DNA of 41,893 bases from Sandaracinobacteroides sayramensis (GCF_022014495.1 NZ_JAKLSQ010000031.1:1-41893), one strand, 5' to 3'; shown: positions 1 to 9,663, counted from the stretch's first letter. Notes: generated from the letters alone by a model not told the origin. Numbers and translations: made by a program.

Positions 1-27
1 TCCGCTGGCGCCGCGCTTGAGGAAAAA

Positions 28-62
28 GCTGGACCCCGGGTCAAGCCCGGGGTGACGAAGGA
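28..62. repeat. half copy of the CCCGGG palindromic intergenic element
   Basis: A perfect CCCCGGGTCAAGCCCGGGG palindrome-like core is followed by TGACGAAGG. The same core recurs in longer two-armed form at 10470-10560 and 38102-38192. Only the GGACC...GTGACGA arm is present here; sequence to its left (1-27) does not match the second arm. It lies just downstream of the YqhA-like gene's stop codon, where it could act as a terminator or as a REP-like element. Function is inferred. Confidence 0.75.
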
Positions 63-107
63 GAGTATCGGGGGGGGGGGACGAAGGAAAGCAGGGGGCG
101 AAGGAAA
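54..107. repeat. poly-G tract and purine-rich short repeats
   Basis: An uninterrupted run of 11 G residues covers 70-80. Three copies of a GRCGAAGGARA-like unit flank it (about 54-64, 80-90 and 97-107). No gene is visible in 1-121 apart from this and the palindromic element. A G run of this length is prone to slippage, so its exact length may be variable or a sequencing artefact. Confidence 0.5.
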
Positions 108-121
108 ATATGCAGCCCGGC

Positions 122-661
122 CTAATGCTTCTGCTGGGTCATCTTGTCGACCCAGGCGATGCCGATCGCCGAGACGATGAACATGCCGTGGATGATCGTC
201 TGCCACATCACGCCCGTCTCGGTGACACGGCCCGTGGGCGTGCCCATGGCGCCGGCCTCGATGAAGGTGCGCAGCAGGTGGATGGAGGAAATGCCGATGA
301 TCGCCATCGCCAGCTTCACCTTCAGCACGCCGGCGTTCACATGGCTCAGCCATTCCGGCTGGTCCGGATGCCCCTTCAGCCCGAGGCGCGAGACGAAGGT
401 CTCATAGCCGCCGACGATCACCATGATCAGCAGGTTGGAGATCATCACCACGTCGATGAGGCCGAGCACCACCAGCATGATCTGCTGCTCGGTGAAGGTA
501 AAGGTGTGGCTGACCAGGTGCCACAATTCCTTCAGGAACAGAAGCACATAGACGACCTGCGCCACGATCAGCCCCAGATAGAGGGGCAATTGCAGCCAGC
601 GGGAGCTGAAGATCAGCAGCGGCAGCGGGCGGAGCGGGGCGTTGGGGTCGGTCTCAAGCAT
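122..661 (-). CDS. YqhA-like (UPF0114) inner-membrane protein
   Basis: A 179-residue protein that matches the UPF0114/YqhA family in length and pattern. Three to four hydrophobic segments are visible: roughly residues 24-44, 59-84 and 113-131, plus one near residues 153-169. They are separated by short charged loops, including a conserved-looking [10 protein letters not shown] stretch after the second segment. The family sits in the inner membrane; its biochemical function is not established, so none is assigned. The ATG at 661 is the only reasonable start, since the N-terminus ([21 protein letters not shown]) leads straight into the first membrane segment. No strong Shine-Dalgarno sequence is seen. 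It stands alone, divergent from the TPR gene at 794. Confidence 0.82.
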   Translation of the reverse strand: MLETDPNAPLRPLPLLIFSSRWLQLPLYLGLIVAQVVYVLLFLKELWHLVSHTFTFTEQQIMLVVLGLIDVVMISNLLIMVIVGGYETFVSRLGLKGHPDQPEWLSHVNAGVLKVKLAMAIIGISSIHLLRTFIEAGAMGTPTGRVTETGVMWQTIIHGMFIVSAIGIAWVDKMTQQKH

Positions 662-793
662 CGGCGGCGCTTTTAGAGAGGGCGAAGGGATCGGGCAACC
701 ACTCCAGCCACCGCTGCATCTATTGGCGCAATCCAGGACTCATGTTAGAAATATGACTTGCTTGGTCTTGCACCGTCCATGGGGGAGAGTCGG

Positions 794-2560
794 GTGAGCC
801 TGTCCTGGAAAACCGCCTTGCTCGCGGGAGCGGGGCTTTTCGCCGCGAGTTTTGCACCGGCATCAGTATCGCCTACCCTGCTGGCTGCGCTCGATCCCGG
901 GCGCCTGGCCGACTGGACCTGCGGCTCGCGCGCCGCCGGCGCTTCTCTCGCCCGCGCGCTGCTGCTCGCCAGCGCGGCGGCCGCGCCCGCGAGCGAGCCG
1001 GCGGCCATTTCACTTTATCCTGATCTCGCCGCCTCGCCTTTCAAGGTGACCACGGGCGACCCGCAGGCCCGGCGCTATTTCAGCCAGGGGCTGCTCCTCG
1101 CTTACGGCTTCAACCATGCCGGCGCGGTTCGCTCCTTCCGCGAAGCCCAGCGCCTGGATCCGCAATGCGCCATGTGCTGGTGGGGCGAGGCAATGGCGCT
1201 GGGCCCCAACATCAACGCGCCGATGGACGCGCGCGACCAGACGTCCGCGCTCGTCGCGCTGGAGCGGGCGATGGCGCTGCGCCACCGCGCCGCGCCGCAT
1301 GAGCAGGCGCTGATCGAAGCGCTCGCGCAGCGCTATTCGCGCGATCCCGGAGCCGACCGCGCCGCCCTGGACGCCGCCTATGCCGATGCCATGCTCGCGG
1401 CAGCGCGGCGCTTCCCCGCGGACGACGACATCGCCGTGCTGGCCGCCGAAGCCGCCATGGACACAACCCCCTGGAATTATTGGGAAGCGGATCGGAAAAC
1501 GTCCGTCGGCCGCAGCGGCGAGGCTGTGCGGCTGGTCGAAGCCGTGCTTGGCCGCAACCCCGATCATGTGCAGGCGGCCCACCTCTATATCCATCTGCTG
1601 GAAGCCAGCGACCCGGCGCGCGCGGAAGCCGCCGCCGACCGCCTGGCCAGGCAGCTGGCGCCAAGCGCCGGCCATCTCGTGCACATGCCGGGGCATATCT
1701 ATGCCCGGCGCGGACGCCATGCCGATTCGATCCGGGTGAATGTCGCGGCGGCGCGCGCGGACGAAGCCTATATCCGCCGCAACGGCGATCGCGGGCTGCT
1801 GGCCTATGGCTATTATCCCCACAATATCCATTTCATCGTCGCTTCGGCGCAAATGGCGGGCGACATGGCCACCGCCATCGGCGAAGCCCGGCGCCTGCGC
1901 ACCGTGCTCGATCCGGCGACTTCGGCCGAGATCGCCTGGATCCAGGCGATCGACGCGGCGCCCTATCTGGCGATGGCGCAGTTCGCGCCGCCGGAAGAGA
2001 TTCTGGCCCTGCCCGCCCCCGACGCGCGCCTGCCCTATGCCATGGCGATGCGCCACTATGCGCGCGCCATCGCCCATGCCCAGCTTCGCGACCGCGCCGC
2101 CTTCGAAGGCGAGCTGGCGGCGCTCGAACGGCTGCGCGATTCCGACGCCTTCGCGGGCATGATCGCGCAGGAGGTGCCGGTGCCGGACCTGCTGGCGCTG
2201 GCCGAAGCCGTCGCCCGCGGCCGGCTGGCTTCGGCCGAAGGCCGGCATGGCGAAGCGGCGGGGCACTATCGCCGCGCCGTCGCCATCGAAAGCGGCCTGC
2301 CCTATCAGGAACCCGCCTATTGGTATTATCCGGTGCAGCAGTCGCTGGGCGCGGCGCTGTTCCTGGACGGCCGCGCCGCCGAAGCCAGCGAAGCCTTTCG
2401 CGCCGCGCTGGCGCAAACCCCAGACAATGGCTGGGCGCTTTACGGCCTGGCGCGCAGCGAAGCCGCGCTGGGTCGCAAGGCGGAAGCGGCGGCGGCCAGG
2501 CAAGCTTTCGCAAAAGCCTGGCTGGGCGATCCCGACTGGCTGCGCATGGAGCGCCTTTGA
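794..2560 (+). CDS. exported tetratricopeptide-repeat protein
   Basis: About 588 residues. The N-terminus from the GTG at 794 (SLSWKTALLAGAGLFAASF) has the shape of a signal peptide, and GGGGGAG at 781-787 is well placed as its ribosome-binding site. Earlier in-frame starts exist at 758 (TTG) and 779 (ATG) but lack a good site. The body is alanine-rich helical repeat, with TPR-like units around the motif LDPQCAMCWWGEAMALGPN near the N-terminus and AEASEAFRAALAQTPDNGWALYGLARSEA near the C-terminus. The CAMCW pair is a CxxC without the following His of a haem site, so it could be a disulfide or metal pair. This family of large TPR proteins is widespread but poorly characterised. It converges on uvrB with a 38-nt gap. 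Product class is clear; function unknown. Confidence 0.8.
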   Translation: MSLSWKTALLAGAGLFAASFAPASVSPTLLAALDPGRLADWTCGSRAAGASLARALLLASAAAAPASEPAAISLYPDLAASPFKVTTGDPQARRYFSQGLLLAYGFNHAGAVRSFREAQRLDPQCAMCWWGEAMALGPNINAPMDARDQTSALVALERAMALRHRAAPHEQALIEALAQRYSRDPGADRAALDAAYADAMLAAARRFPADDDIAVLAAEAAMDTTPWNYWEADRKTSVGRSGEAVRLVEAVLGRNPDHVQAAHLYIHLLEASDPARAEAAADRLARQLAPSAGHLVHMPGHIYARRGRHADSIRVNVAAARADEAYIRRNGDRGLLAYGYYPHNIHFIVASAQMAGDMATAIGEARRLRTVLDPATSAEIAWIQAIDAAPYLAMAQFAPPEEILALPAPDARLPYAMAMRHYARAIAHAQLRDRAAFEGELAALERLRDSDAFAGMIAQEVPVPDLLALAEAVARGRLASAEGRHGEAAGHYRRAVAIESGLPYQEPAYWYYPVQQSLGAALFLDGRAAEASEAFRAALAQTPDNGWALYGLARSEAALGRKAEAAAARQAFAKAWLGDPDWLRMERL

Positions 2561-2598
2561 AATCACGCCCGCAGGCCGGCAATCCGCCGACCGCAAGC

Positions 2599-4770
2599 CT
2601 ATCGCTTGCGCCCCATCCGGCCGAACTTGCCTGCGCGCGTGCCGGGGCGGCCGGCGGCGGCCCGTCCGCGCACAGGGGCGGCGCTTTCGGTCTTGATCCC
2701 CAGTTCATCGGCTTCCAGCCGGCGGATCTCGTCGCGGATTCGCGCCGCCTCCTCGAACTCCAGGTCGGCGGCGGCCGCCTCCATCTTCTTTTCGAGATCG
2801 GCGATATAGGCCTTCAGATTATGGCCGACGAGGTGCGGCGTCTCCTCGTCGATCTCCACCGTCAGATGGTCTTTCGCCGAGACATGGGCGACGATGTCGG
2901 AAATCGCCTTCTTCACCGTGGCGGGCGTGATTCCATGCGCCTCGTTATAGGCGACCTGCTTCGTGCGCCGCCGCTCCGTCTCGGCCAGCGCCCGGTCCAT
3001 GCTGCCGGTGCGGTGGTCGGCGTAGAGGATCACCCGCCCCTCGACGTTGCGCGCCGCGCGGCCGATGGTCTGCACCAGCGAGCGTTCGGAGCGCAGGAAA
3101 CCCTCCTTGTCGGCGTCGAGGATGCAGACGAGGCCGCATTCCGGGATGTCCAGCCCCTCGCGCAGCAGGTTGATCCCCACCAGCACGTCGTAAACCCCCA
3201 TGCGCAGGTCGCGGATCAGCTCGATCCGCTCCAGCGTCTCCACGTCGGAGTGCATGTAGCGCACGCGCAGCCCCGCCTCGTGCAGATATTCGGTCAGGTC
3301 TTCCGCCATCTTCTTGGTGAGGGTGGTGACGAGCACGCGATAGCCCTTGGCCGCCGTCGCCTTCGCCTCGGCGATGAGGTCGTCCACCTGGTCTTCGACG
3401 GGGCGGATCTCGACCGGCGGGTCGACGAGGCCGGTGGGGCGGATCACCTGCTCCACGAAGACGCCGCCGGCCTGCTCCATCTCCCAGTCGCCGGGAGTGG
3501 CCGAGACGCTGACCGTCTGCGGCCGCATCAGCTCCCACTCCTCGAACTTCAGCGGGCGGTTGTCGATGCAGCTCGGCAGGCGGAAGCCATATTCCGCGAG
3601 CGTCACCTTGCGCACCCGGTCGCCGCGCGACATGCCGCCGATCTGCGGGATGGTCACATGGCTTTCGTCCACGAACAGCAGGGCGTTCTCGGGCAGATAT
3701 TCGAACAGCGTCGGCGGCGGCTCGCCCGGCAGGCGGCCGGTCAGGAAGCGGCTGTAATTCTCGATCCCGGCGCAGGAGCCGGTGGCGGCGATCATCTCCA
3801 GATCGAAGTGGGTGCGCTGCTCCAGCCGCTGATATTCCAGCAGCTTGCCTTCGGCTTCCAGCTCCTTCAGCCGCTCGGCCAGTTCGAATTTGATCGCTTC
3901 CGTCGCCTGCTTCAGCGTCGGGCCGGGCGTTACATAGTGGCTGTTGGCATAGACCTTCACGCTGTCCAGCGTGGCGATGCGGTTGCCGGTCAGCGGGTCG
4001 AACTCGGTGATCGCCTCGATCTCGTCGCCGAAGAAGCCGATGCGCCAGGCCATGTCCTCATAATGGCTGGGGAAGATTTCCAGCGTGTCGCCCTTCATGC
4101 GGAAGCTGCCGCGGGCGAACGCCATTTCGTTGCGCTTATATTGCAGGGCCACCAGCTTGCGGACGATCTCGCGCGGGTCGACCGTCATCCCCTTCTTCAG
4201 GCTGAAGGTCATGGCGGAATAGGTTTCCACCGAGCCGATGCCGTAGAGGCAGGAGACGGAGGCGACGATCAGCACATCGTCGCGCTCCAGCAGCGCGCGG
4301 GTGGCCGAGTGGCGCATCCGGTCGATCGCCTCGTTCACCGACGATTCCTTTTCGATATAGGTGTCGGTGCGGGGCACATAGGCCTCGGGCTGGTAGTAAT
4401 CGTAATAGCTTACGAAATATTCCACCGCGTTTTCGGGGAAGAAGCCCTTGAACTCGCCGTAAAGCTGCGCCGCCAATATCTTGTTCGGCGCCAGCACCAG
4501 CGCCGGGCGCTGAAGCTGCTCTATCACCTTCGCCATGGTGAAGGTCTTGCCCGATCCGGTGACGCCCAGCAGCACCTGGTCGCGCTCCCCGGCTTGCGCC
4601 TGCGCCACCAGTTCGGCAATCGCCGCCGGCTGGTCTCCGGCCGGGGCATATTCGCTGTTCAGCACGAATCGCCTGCCGCCTTCGGCCTTTTCCGGCCGCT
4701 CGGGCCGGTTCGGCACATAGGTTTCGCTGAGCGGAATGTCGGCGAGGCTGGTGCGAATCGCGATGGACAT
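2599..4770 (-). CDS. uvrB: excinuclease ABC subunit UvrB
   Basis: The damage-verification helicase of nucleotide excision repair, which receives lesion DNA from UvrA and recruits UvrC. From the ATG at 4770 it is 723 residues. Visible landmarks are the N-terminal PAGDQP motif, Walker A GVTGSGKT at about 69-76, the beta-hairpin stretch [11 protein letters not shown] that clamps the DNA strand, the DEAD-like FVDESH, helicase motif [16 protein letters not shown], the arginine-finger helix QTIGRAARN, and a C-terminal UVR domain ([20 protein letters not shown]) that contacts UvrC. The reading frame is open for a further 33 codons upstream (to 4869), but that stretch is not UvrB-like. The gene is monocistronic here, divergent from crtZ with about 120 bp between. 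Very secure. Confidence 0.98.
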   Translation of the reverse strand: MSIAIRTSLADIPLSETYVPNRPERPEKAEGGRRFVLNSEYAPAGDQPAAIAELVAQAQAGERDQVLLGVTGSGKTFTMAKVIEQLQRPALVLAPNKILAAQLYGEFKGFFPENAVEYFVSYYDYYQPEAYVPRTDTYIEKESSVNEAIDRMRHSATRALLERDDVLIVASVSCLYGIGSVETYSAMTFSLKKGMTVDPREIVRKLVALQYKRNEMAFARGSFRMKGDTLEIFPSHYEDMAWRIGFFGDEIEAITEFDPLTGNRIATLDSVKVYANSHYVTPGPTLKQATEAIKFELAERLKELEAEGKLLEYQRLEQRTHFDLEMIAATGSCAGIENYSRFLTGRLPGEPPPTLFEYLPENALLFVDESHVTIPQIGGMSRGDRVRKVTLAEYGFRLPSCIDNRPLKFEEWELMRPQTVSVSATPGDWEMEQAGGVFVEQVIRPTGLVDPPVEIRPVEDQVDDLIAEAKATAAKGYRVLVTTLTKKMAEDLTEYLHEAGLRVRYMHSDVETLERIELIRDLRMGVYDVLVGINLLREGLDIPECGLVCILDADKEGFLRSERSLVQTIGRAARNVEGRVILYADHRTGSMDRALAETERRRTKQVAYNEAHGITPATVKKAISDIVAHVSAKDHLTVEIDEETPHLVGHNLKAYIADLEKKMEAAAADLEFEEAARIRDEIRRLEADELGIKTESAAPVRGRAAAGRPGTRAGKFGRMGRKR

Positions 4771-4891
4771 GGCGGCGAATGTAGGCGTTCGCCCTTCGTT
4801 CCACCAGAGGGGCCTGTCAGGGAAGCGGGAAAGCGAGTTGCGGCAATCCGCACTCTCCCCAAATGCCATTCATGGGCCTAAAGGCGTTTCC

Positions 4892-5440
4892 ATGCCCGCC
4901 CCGTTCGACATTCCCTGGTATCTCGGCATCGCGCTGTTCGTCGCCACCGTCGCGGCGATGGAGGTGGCGGCGATCCTCGGCCACAAATATGTGATGCACG
5001 GTTTTGGCTGGTTCCTGCACAAGTCGCACCATGTCGCGCGCCACGGCTTCTTCGAGTGGAACGATCTTTACGGGGTGATGGGGGCGGCGGCGGCCATCGG
5101 CCTGTTCTGGTTCGGCGTGGAGGAGCGCGGCGGCACATTCTATGTGTGGCTGGCATCCGGCATCACTGCCTATGGCGCCATCTATTTCGGCTTCCACGAT
5201 GTGATCGTCCACCGCCGGGTGGAGACGGGCTATGTGCCCCGGTCCCGCTACATGAAGCGGATCGTGCAGGCGCACCGGCTGCACCATGTGGTGGAAAGCC
5301 GCGACGGCACCGTTTCCTTCGGCTTCATCTGGGCGCCGCCCATCGACGAACTGAAGCGGCAACTGGCCGAGAATGCCCGCACCGGCAAGGCCATCGTGCG
5401 GCAGAACCCCGTGGGCCGCAACATGCAGGGCCCCGCCTAA
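4892..5440 (+). CDS. crtZ: beta-carotene hydroxylase CrtZ
   Basis: A 182-residue membrane di-iron hydroxylase that adds 3-OH groups to the beta-ionone rings of beta-carotene, giving cryptoxanthin then zeaxanthin. The histidine clusters of the family are all present: HKYVMH, HKSHH, FHDVIVH and HRLHH. Hydrophobic segments lie at residues 9-27 and around 55-95. The ATG at 4892 fits the usual N-terminus; the open frame upstream to 4736 overlaps the uvrB start and has no family similarity. It faces the GNAT/crtB/crtI/crtY operon; its TAA at 5438-5440 overlaps the TAG of the convergent GNAT gene by three bases (5437-5440 reads CTAA). Location next to the other crt genes supports the assignment. Confidence 0.94.
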   Translation: MPAPFDIPWYLGIALFVATVAAMEVAAILGHKYVMHGFGWFLHKSHHVARHGFFEWNDLYGVMGAAAAIGLFWFGVEERGGTFYVWLASGITAYGAIYFGFHDVIVHRRVETGYVPRSRYMKRIVQAHRLHHVVESRDGTVSFGFIWAPPIDELKRQLAENARTGKAIVRQNPVGRNMQGPA

Positions 5441-5898
5441 AGTTTTAAGTGCAGAAACTGGTTGAAGTCGCTCGGCTGATAGTCGGCGAACGCCTCGCCG
5501 TTCACGAAACCCCGGCGGCGATAGAGCGCCAGCGCCGGTTCAAACCCCATTCCGCTGCCGGTTTCCAGAGACAGCCGTTCGCAACCGCTGGCCTTAGCTT
5601 CGGTGATGATCCGCTCCAGCACAGCGGCCCCGGCCCCGCGGCGCAGGAAGTCGGGGTGCGTGCGCATCGATTTCACTTCGCCGCCGCCGTCGGCCAGCAA
5701 TTTTAAAGCGCCGATAGCGGCGATCCGCTCGCCCTCCCACGCGCTCCACACGCGGATGCCGGGCGCCTGAAGGCCAGAAAGATCCAATGCGAAACTGTGC
5801 CCCGGGGGTGAACCGGCGTGCATGCCTTGCAGGTGAAAGTGCAGCAGCGCCTGCGTTTCGGCGCCCGAAAGATCGTCCGCCACGATGCGGAACGTCAT
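5437..5898 (-). CDS. GNAT-family N-acetyltransferase
   Basis: A 153-residue protein with a GNAT fold. The acetyl-CoA-binding motif A is seen as VKSMRTHPDFLRRGAGAAVL (R-x-x-G-x-G/A type), followed by the motif B region LSLETGSGMGFEPALALYRRRGF. It resembles the small YsnE/PaiA-like group, whose substrates are mostly unknown. The start ATG (complement of 5896-5898) overlaps the crtB stop codon as ATGA, so translation is probably coupled to crtB and the gene is the last of the crtY-crtI-crtB operon. Whether it has any role in carotenoid metabolism is not shown by the sequence. Confidence 0.88.
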   Translation of the reverse strand: MTFRIVADDLSGAETQALLHFHLQGMHAGSPPGHSFALDLSGLQAPGIRVWSAWEGERIAAIGALKLLADGGGEVKSMRTHPDFLRRGAGAAVLERIITEAKASGCERLSLETGSGMGFEPALALYRRRGFVNGEAFADYQPSDFNQFLHLKL

Positions 5899-6842
5899 TG
5901 CAGGTCAGGCGTCCACAGGCCGGTGCGGTCGGAAGGCGTCGAAACCCGGATGTTGCGCTTCCAGATCGCTTCGGGGGCGGCCAGAGCGACCGCAATCAGC
6001 TTGTCCCGCCGGCGGGTGCGGGTGCGGCCTTCCAGCGCGCTGGGGCCCTGCCCTCGCACCTTGCGGCCGATATCTCCATAAATCTGCGCGGCGGAAAGCA
6101 CCGCCCAGGCTTGCCGGTTCCGCAAGCTGGGCACCCCGTGCGCGGCCGAGGCCTCATAGCGCTCGGCCAGATCCACCAACCGCGTCACCACCCGGTGCAG
6201 CGCCGCGCGGTTTTCCGGCAAGGCGTGCGTCTCGGCGGTCAGCCCTTCTTCCGCCAGCCAGTCGGCCGGCAGATAGCAGCGCCCGCGCTCGGCATCCTCC
6301 GCCACGTCGCGGGCGATGTTGTTCAGCTGGAAGGAAAGGCCCAGATCGCACGCGCGGATCAGCGTCGGATGGTCAGCGGGCGGAACCCCCATCACCACCG
6401 CCATCATCACGCCCACGCAGCCCGCAACATGGTAGCAATAGGTGAGAAGGTCGGCTTCCGTCACCACCGGCTGCCAGTTCACGTCCATGGCGAAACCGTC
6501 GATCAGGTCTTGCGCGTAACGCTCCGGCAGGCCGGTTTCGGCGGCCACGCGCGCCAGCGCATCGAAGGCCGGCTCACCGGTTTCCTCGCCGTCGAGCGCC
6601 TTGCTGGTATAGGCCTGCAAGCGCTCCAGCCGTTCGGCGGGCGTGCTGCCCCACTTTGCCCAGTCGTGCGCGCCCTCGCCCAGATACTGGCCGTCGATCA
6701 CATCGTCGCAGTGGCGGCACCAGGCGTATAGCAAGGTCGCCCGGTCCCGCGTGGCGCCGTCGAACAGGCGGCTGGCCAGCGCGAAACTCTTGGAGCCCCT
6801 GGCGATCGCCTCATGGGCCGCGGCAAGAACGGCGTCCGTCAT
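5895..6842 (-). CDS. crtB: 15-cis-phytoene synthase CrtB
   Basis: Condenses two geranylgeranyl diphosphates to phytoene, the first committed carotenoid step. The protein is 315 residues from the ATG at 6842, which is preceded by a perfect AGGAGG (complement of 6849-6854) at six bases spacing. The two aspartate-rich Mg-diphosphate motifs of trans-isoprenyl synthases are present: DDVID at 46-50 and DVAED at 179-183 (within LSFQLNNIARDVAEDAERGR). It begins 10 nt after the crtI stop codon and ends in an ATGA overlap with the GNAT gene. No crtE is visible in the window, so the precursor must come from elsewhere in the genome. Confidence 0.96.
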   Translation of the reverse strand: MTDAVLAAAHEAIARGSKSFALASRLFDGATRDRATLLYAWCRHCDDVIDGQYLGEGAHDWAKWGSTPAERLERLQAYTSKALDGEETGEPAFDALARVAAETGLPERYAQDLIDGFAMDVNWQPVVTEADLLTYCYHVAGCVGVMMAVVMGVPPADHPTLIRACDLGLSFQLNNIARDVAEDAERGRCYLPADWLAEEGLTAETHALPENRAALHRVVTRLVDLAERYEASAAHGVPSLRNRQAWAVLSAAQIYGDIGRKVRGQGPSALEGRTRTRRRDKLIAVALAAPEAIWKRNIRVSTPSDRTGLWTPDLQ

Positions 6843-6852
6843 GGCGCCCCTC

Positions 6853-8400
6853 CTAGGCCTGCCCGGCCACGGCCTCAAGCCTCGGCCCGCCGTTCGAGGG
6901 CCATTGCGCCGGGTCGCCGGCGCCCAGATCTTCCAGCATCAGCTTGGCGGTGGCCTTGGCCGAGCCGACGACGCCCGGAATCCCCGCGCCCGGATGCGTG
7001 CCGGCGCCGACGAAATAGAGGTTCTTCAGCACCGAATCGCGGTTGTGGGTGCGGAAATAGGCCGACTGCCACAGCACCGGCTCCAGGCTGAAGGCGGAGC
7101 CGAGATGCGCGTTCAGCTCGGTGCGGAAATTCTCCGGGCTGAACCAGCTCTTGTGCACCAGATCGGCGGAAAGGCCCGGAATCAGGCGCTTTTCCAGATA
7201 GCCGAGAATCCTGTCGGCGTAGCGGGGCGCAACCTGGTTCCAGTCGAGCGGGGCCTTGCCGAGGTGCGGCACCGGGGAAAGCACATAGAAGCCGCTATGG
7301 CCTTCGGGCGCCATCGCCCGATCGGTCGCGGTCGAGTGGTGCAGGTAGAGCGAGAAATCGTCGGCCAGCGCCCCGCCGGAATAGATGTCGTCCAGCAGTT
7401 CTCGGTAGCGCGGGCCGAACAGGATCGAATGCTGCGGGATGTCGGCGCGGAAGCCCTTCAGCCCGAAGTAGATGACGAAGAGCGAAGGCGAAAAGCTGCG
7501 CCGCGTCATGGACTTCGCCATCTTCCGTCCGCGCGGATGGTGGCCCAGCAGCTCCTGATAGCTGTGCACCACATCGCCGTTGGAGGCGACGCTGTCCGCC
7601 TTCAGTTCCGTGCCGTCCGCCAGCGTCACGCCCAGCACATGCCCGGCCGCCGCCTCGATCCGGGCGACCTTGCGGCCGATGTGCACGGTGCCGCCCAGAT
7701 CCTCGAACAGCTTCAGCATCCCCCTGACCAGCGCGTGCGTGCCGCCGCGCGGGAACCAGACGCCCCATTTCTTCTCCAGCGCGTGGATGAGGGCGTAGAT
7801 GGACGAGGTCTTGAACGGGTTGCCGCCCACCAGCAGCGTGTGGAAGCTGAACGCCTCGCGCAGTTGCGGGTTTTCGATATAGCTGGCGACGACCGAATAG
7901 ACCGAGCGCCAGGCCTGATATTTCATGAGGTTGGGCGCGGCCTCGATCATCGAGCGGAAGTCGAGGAAGGCCTCGTGGCCGAGCTTTTCATAGCCCTCGG
8001 TGAAGACGCCTTCGGAATAGGCCATGAAGCGCCTGTAGCCGTCCACGTCCTTCGGGTTCATGGCGCCGATCTGCGCCAGCAGTTGCGCGTCGTCGTTCGA
8101 ATAGTCGAAGACCGGCCCATCCTCCCACATCAGCCGGTAGAAGGGGGTGACGGGGATCAGCTCGACATAGTCGGAGAGTTTCCGGCCCGAAAGCGCGAAC
8201 AGCTCCTCGACGCAGCTCGGGTCGGTGACGACGGTCGGCCCGGCGTCGAACTTGAAGCCGTCCACTTCATAGACATAGGCGCGGCCGCCCGGCTTGTCGC
8301 GCGCTTCGACGAGGGTCGTCTGGATTCCGGCCGTCTGCAGGCGGATGGCGAGCGCCAGCCCGCCGAAACCGCTGCCGATCACCACTGCCGTTCGCTGCAT
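6853..8400 (-). CDS. crtI: phytoene desaturase CrtI
   Basis: FAD-dependent desaturase converting phytoene to lycopene in four steps. From the ATG at 8400 it is 515 residues, with the dinucleotide-binding motif GSGFGG at 9-14, then VEARDKPGGRAYVYE and FDAGPTVV. The bacterial CrtI signature near the C-terminus (NLYFVGAGTHPGAGIPGVVG) is intact. A GAAGGG sits just upstream of 8400. An alternative in-frame ATG at 8439 overlaps the crtY stop as ATGA and would add 13 residues (MTANEDDRRVEGS), so translational coupling to crtY could use that start. The family N-terminus favours 8400. Middle gene of the crtY-I-B-GNAT operon. Confidence 0.96.
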   Translation of the reverse strand: MQRTAVVIGSGFGGLALAIRLQTAGIQTTLVEARDKPGGRAYVYEVDGFKFDAGPTVVTDPSCVEELFALSGRKLSDYVELIPVTPFYRLMWEDGPVFDYSNDDAQLLAQIGAMNPKDVDGYRRFMAYSEGVFTEGYEKLGHEAFLDFRSMIEAAPNLMKYQAWRSVYSVVASYIENPQLREAFSFHTLLVGGNPFKTSSIYALIHALEKKWGVWFPRGGTHALVRGMLKLFEDLGGTVHIGRKVARIEAAAGHVLGVTLADGTELKADSVASNGDVVHSYQELLGHHPRGRKMAKSMTRRSFSPSLFVIYFGLKGFRADIPQHSILFGPRYRELLDDIYSGGALADDFSLYLHHSTATDRAMAPEGHSGFYVLSPVPHLGKAPLDWNQVAPRYADRILGYLEKRLIPGLSADLVHKSWFSPENFRTELNAHLGSAFSLEPVLWQSAYFRTHNRDSVLKNLYFVGAGTHPGAGIPGVVGSAKATAKLMLEDLGAGDPAQWPSNGGPRLEAVAGQA

Positions 8401-8435
8401 GGACCCTTCAACCCTTCTGTCGTCTTCGTTCGCCG

Positions 8436-9614
8436 TCATGGCTGACGGGGCGGCGCGTGCAACAGGCCCCGGATCGCCCGCCCGATCGGGATGGGCGGTT
8501 TGCCGATCAGGATGCGCGCCTTGTCCGCCCATGTGCTATGGCCAGCGTAGAAGCGCGCGACAAGCCCGGCGTCGAGGCCATAGAAGCGTTCCAGCACCTG
8601 CCGCCGCTCGTCAGGGTAGGCGGCGCGGAACAGCATCTTCGTCAGCAGCCGGTAGAAGCCGCGCTCTTCCCAGGTGCGGATGGCGTAATCCCGCGCGGCG
8701 CGGTCGATGGCCGGGCCGGAGAGATCGGGCAGCGCCGACAGGTGCAGCGCCAGACGCACCGCATCCGGGAAGCTGTAGCCGGTGACGGGGTGGAACAGCG
8801 CCGCCGCCATGCCGACGGGGGCGACGCCGGGCGGATATTGCGCCAGATGCGCGCGGATGTCGCCGGCGATGGCGATCGGCAGCACGCCATCCTCGTCGCG
8901 GATCAGGCGTTTGATCTTCCAGCCCTGTTTCGCCGCGTAGCGCCGCACCCGCTCGGCCACCGCCTCGCGGTCGAGGTTGGCGCCGTCGGCGTAATAGGTG
9001 TCCTCGATCAGCGCCGTGGTGGGGGTGAAGGGCAGCGTATAGAGAAAGCGGTAGCCGTCCTCCTGGTCCACCGTCGCGTCCATGATGATCGGGCCGGACA
9101 GGCCGTGCGGCGCTTCCAGCTCCACTTCCAGCCCGACGAACTTCTGGTAGCCCAGCTCCAGATGCGCGGCCGGCCCCTGGCCGCGCGCGTCGATCACCGC
9201 CCCGGCCTTCAGCACCTTCTGGTTGGCGAGCGTCACCCGCGTCGGCTCGACCGTGACGACCGGCACGCCCAGCCAGCGGCGCTCGGGCGGCAGCGCTTCC
9301 AGCAGCGCCGCGTGCAGGCGTTCCGACGTGGCGGACTGGTAGGCGGCCGGCAACTGCCGGCGATAGCCGGGGAAGCGCACTTCATAATCCGGCCAGCGAT
9401 GGGCGATGAGCGGCGCGGCGATGGCCGCGCCTTCCGGCGGCACATCCTTTTCGAAGCTGGACCAGGTGTGGTTGCCGCCGAAGCGCTCGCCCGCCTCCAC
9501 CAGCCCCACGCGCACCTCCGGCCGGCGCCGCCTGAGCGCCAGCGCGATCAGCCCGGCGGAAAGGCCGCCGCCGACCAGCAGGATGTCGGCGTCATGGGGT
9601 GGGCAAGATGTCAC
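8436..9614 (-). CDS. crtY: lycopene beta-cyclase CrtY
   Basis: Cyclises both ends of lycopene to give beta-carotene. The protein is about 392 residues from the GTG at 9614, with GAGG eight bases upstream. The N-terminal flavin/NAD-binding motif is VGGGLSAG (about 14-21), followed by VEAGERFGGNHTWSSF, which is characteristic of CrtY. The aromatic-acidic stretch FLYTLPFTPTTALIEDTYY and the late PVTGYSFPDAVRLA are also typical. The open frame runs upstream to 9707 but would overlap the divergent gene at 9664 and add unrelated sequence, so the shorter start is used. First gene of the operon; only about 50 bp separate it from the divergent desaturase-like gene, so their promoters must overlap. Confidence 0.95.
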   Translation of the reverse strand: MTSCPPHDADILLVGGGLSAGLIALALRRRRPEVRVGLVEAGERFGGNHTWSSFEKDVPPEGAAIAAPLIAHRWPDYEVRFPGYRRQLPAAYQSATSERLHAALLEALPPERRWLGVPVVTVEPTRVTLANQKVLKAGAVIDARGQGPAAHLELGYQKFVGLEVELEAPHGLSGPIIMDATVDQEDGYRFLYTLPFTPTTALIEDTYYADGANLDREAVAERVRRYAAKQGWKIKRLIRDEDGVLPIAIAGDIRAHLAQYPPGVAPVGMAAALFHPVTGYSFPDAVRLALHLSALPDLSGPAIDRAARDYAIRTWEERGFYRLLTKMLFRAAYPDERRQVLERFYGLDAGLVARFYAGHSTWADKARILIGKPPIPIGRAIRGLLHAPPRQP

Positions 9615-9663
9615 GGCGTCTGCCTCTAGCGGCGCCCGGCGCTTGCCGCTAGGTGCCTGCGAT

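Noticed and set aside
1083-1200. Haem-binding CxxCH site in the TPR protein
   Set aside because: The sequence is CAMCWW, without the required His after the second Cys.
1480-4881. A 1133-codon open frame on the plus strand
   Set aside because: It runs through the TPR gene in another frame and then antisense to uvrB. Its composition (Arg/Gly/His rich) is that of a high-GC shadow frame, and uvrB is certain on the other strand.
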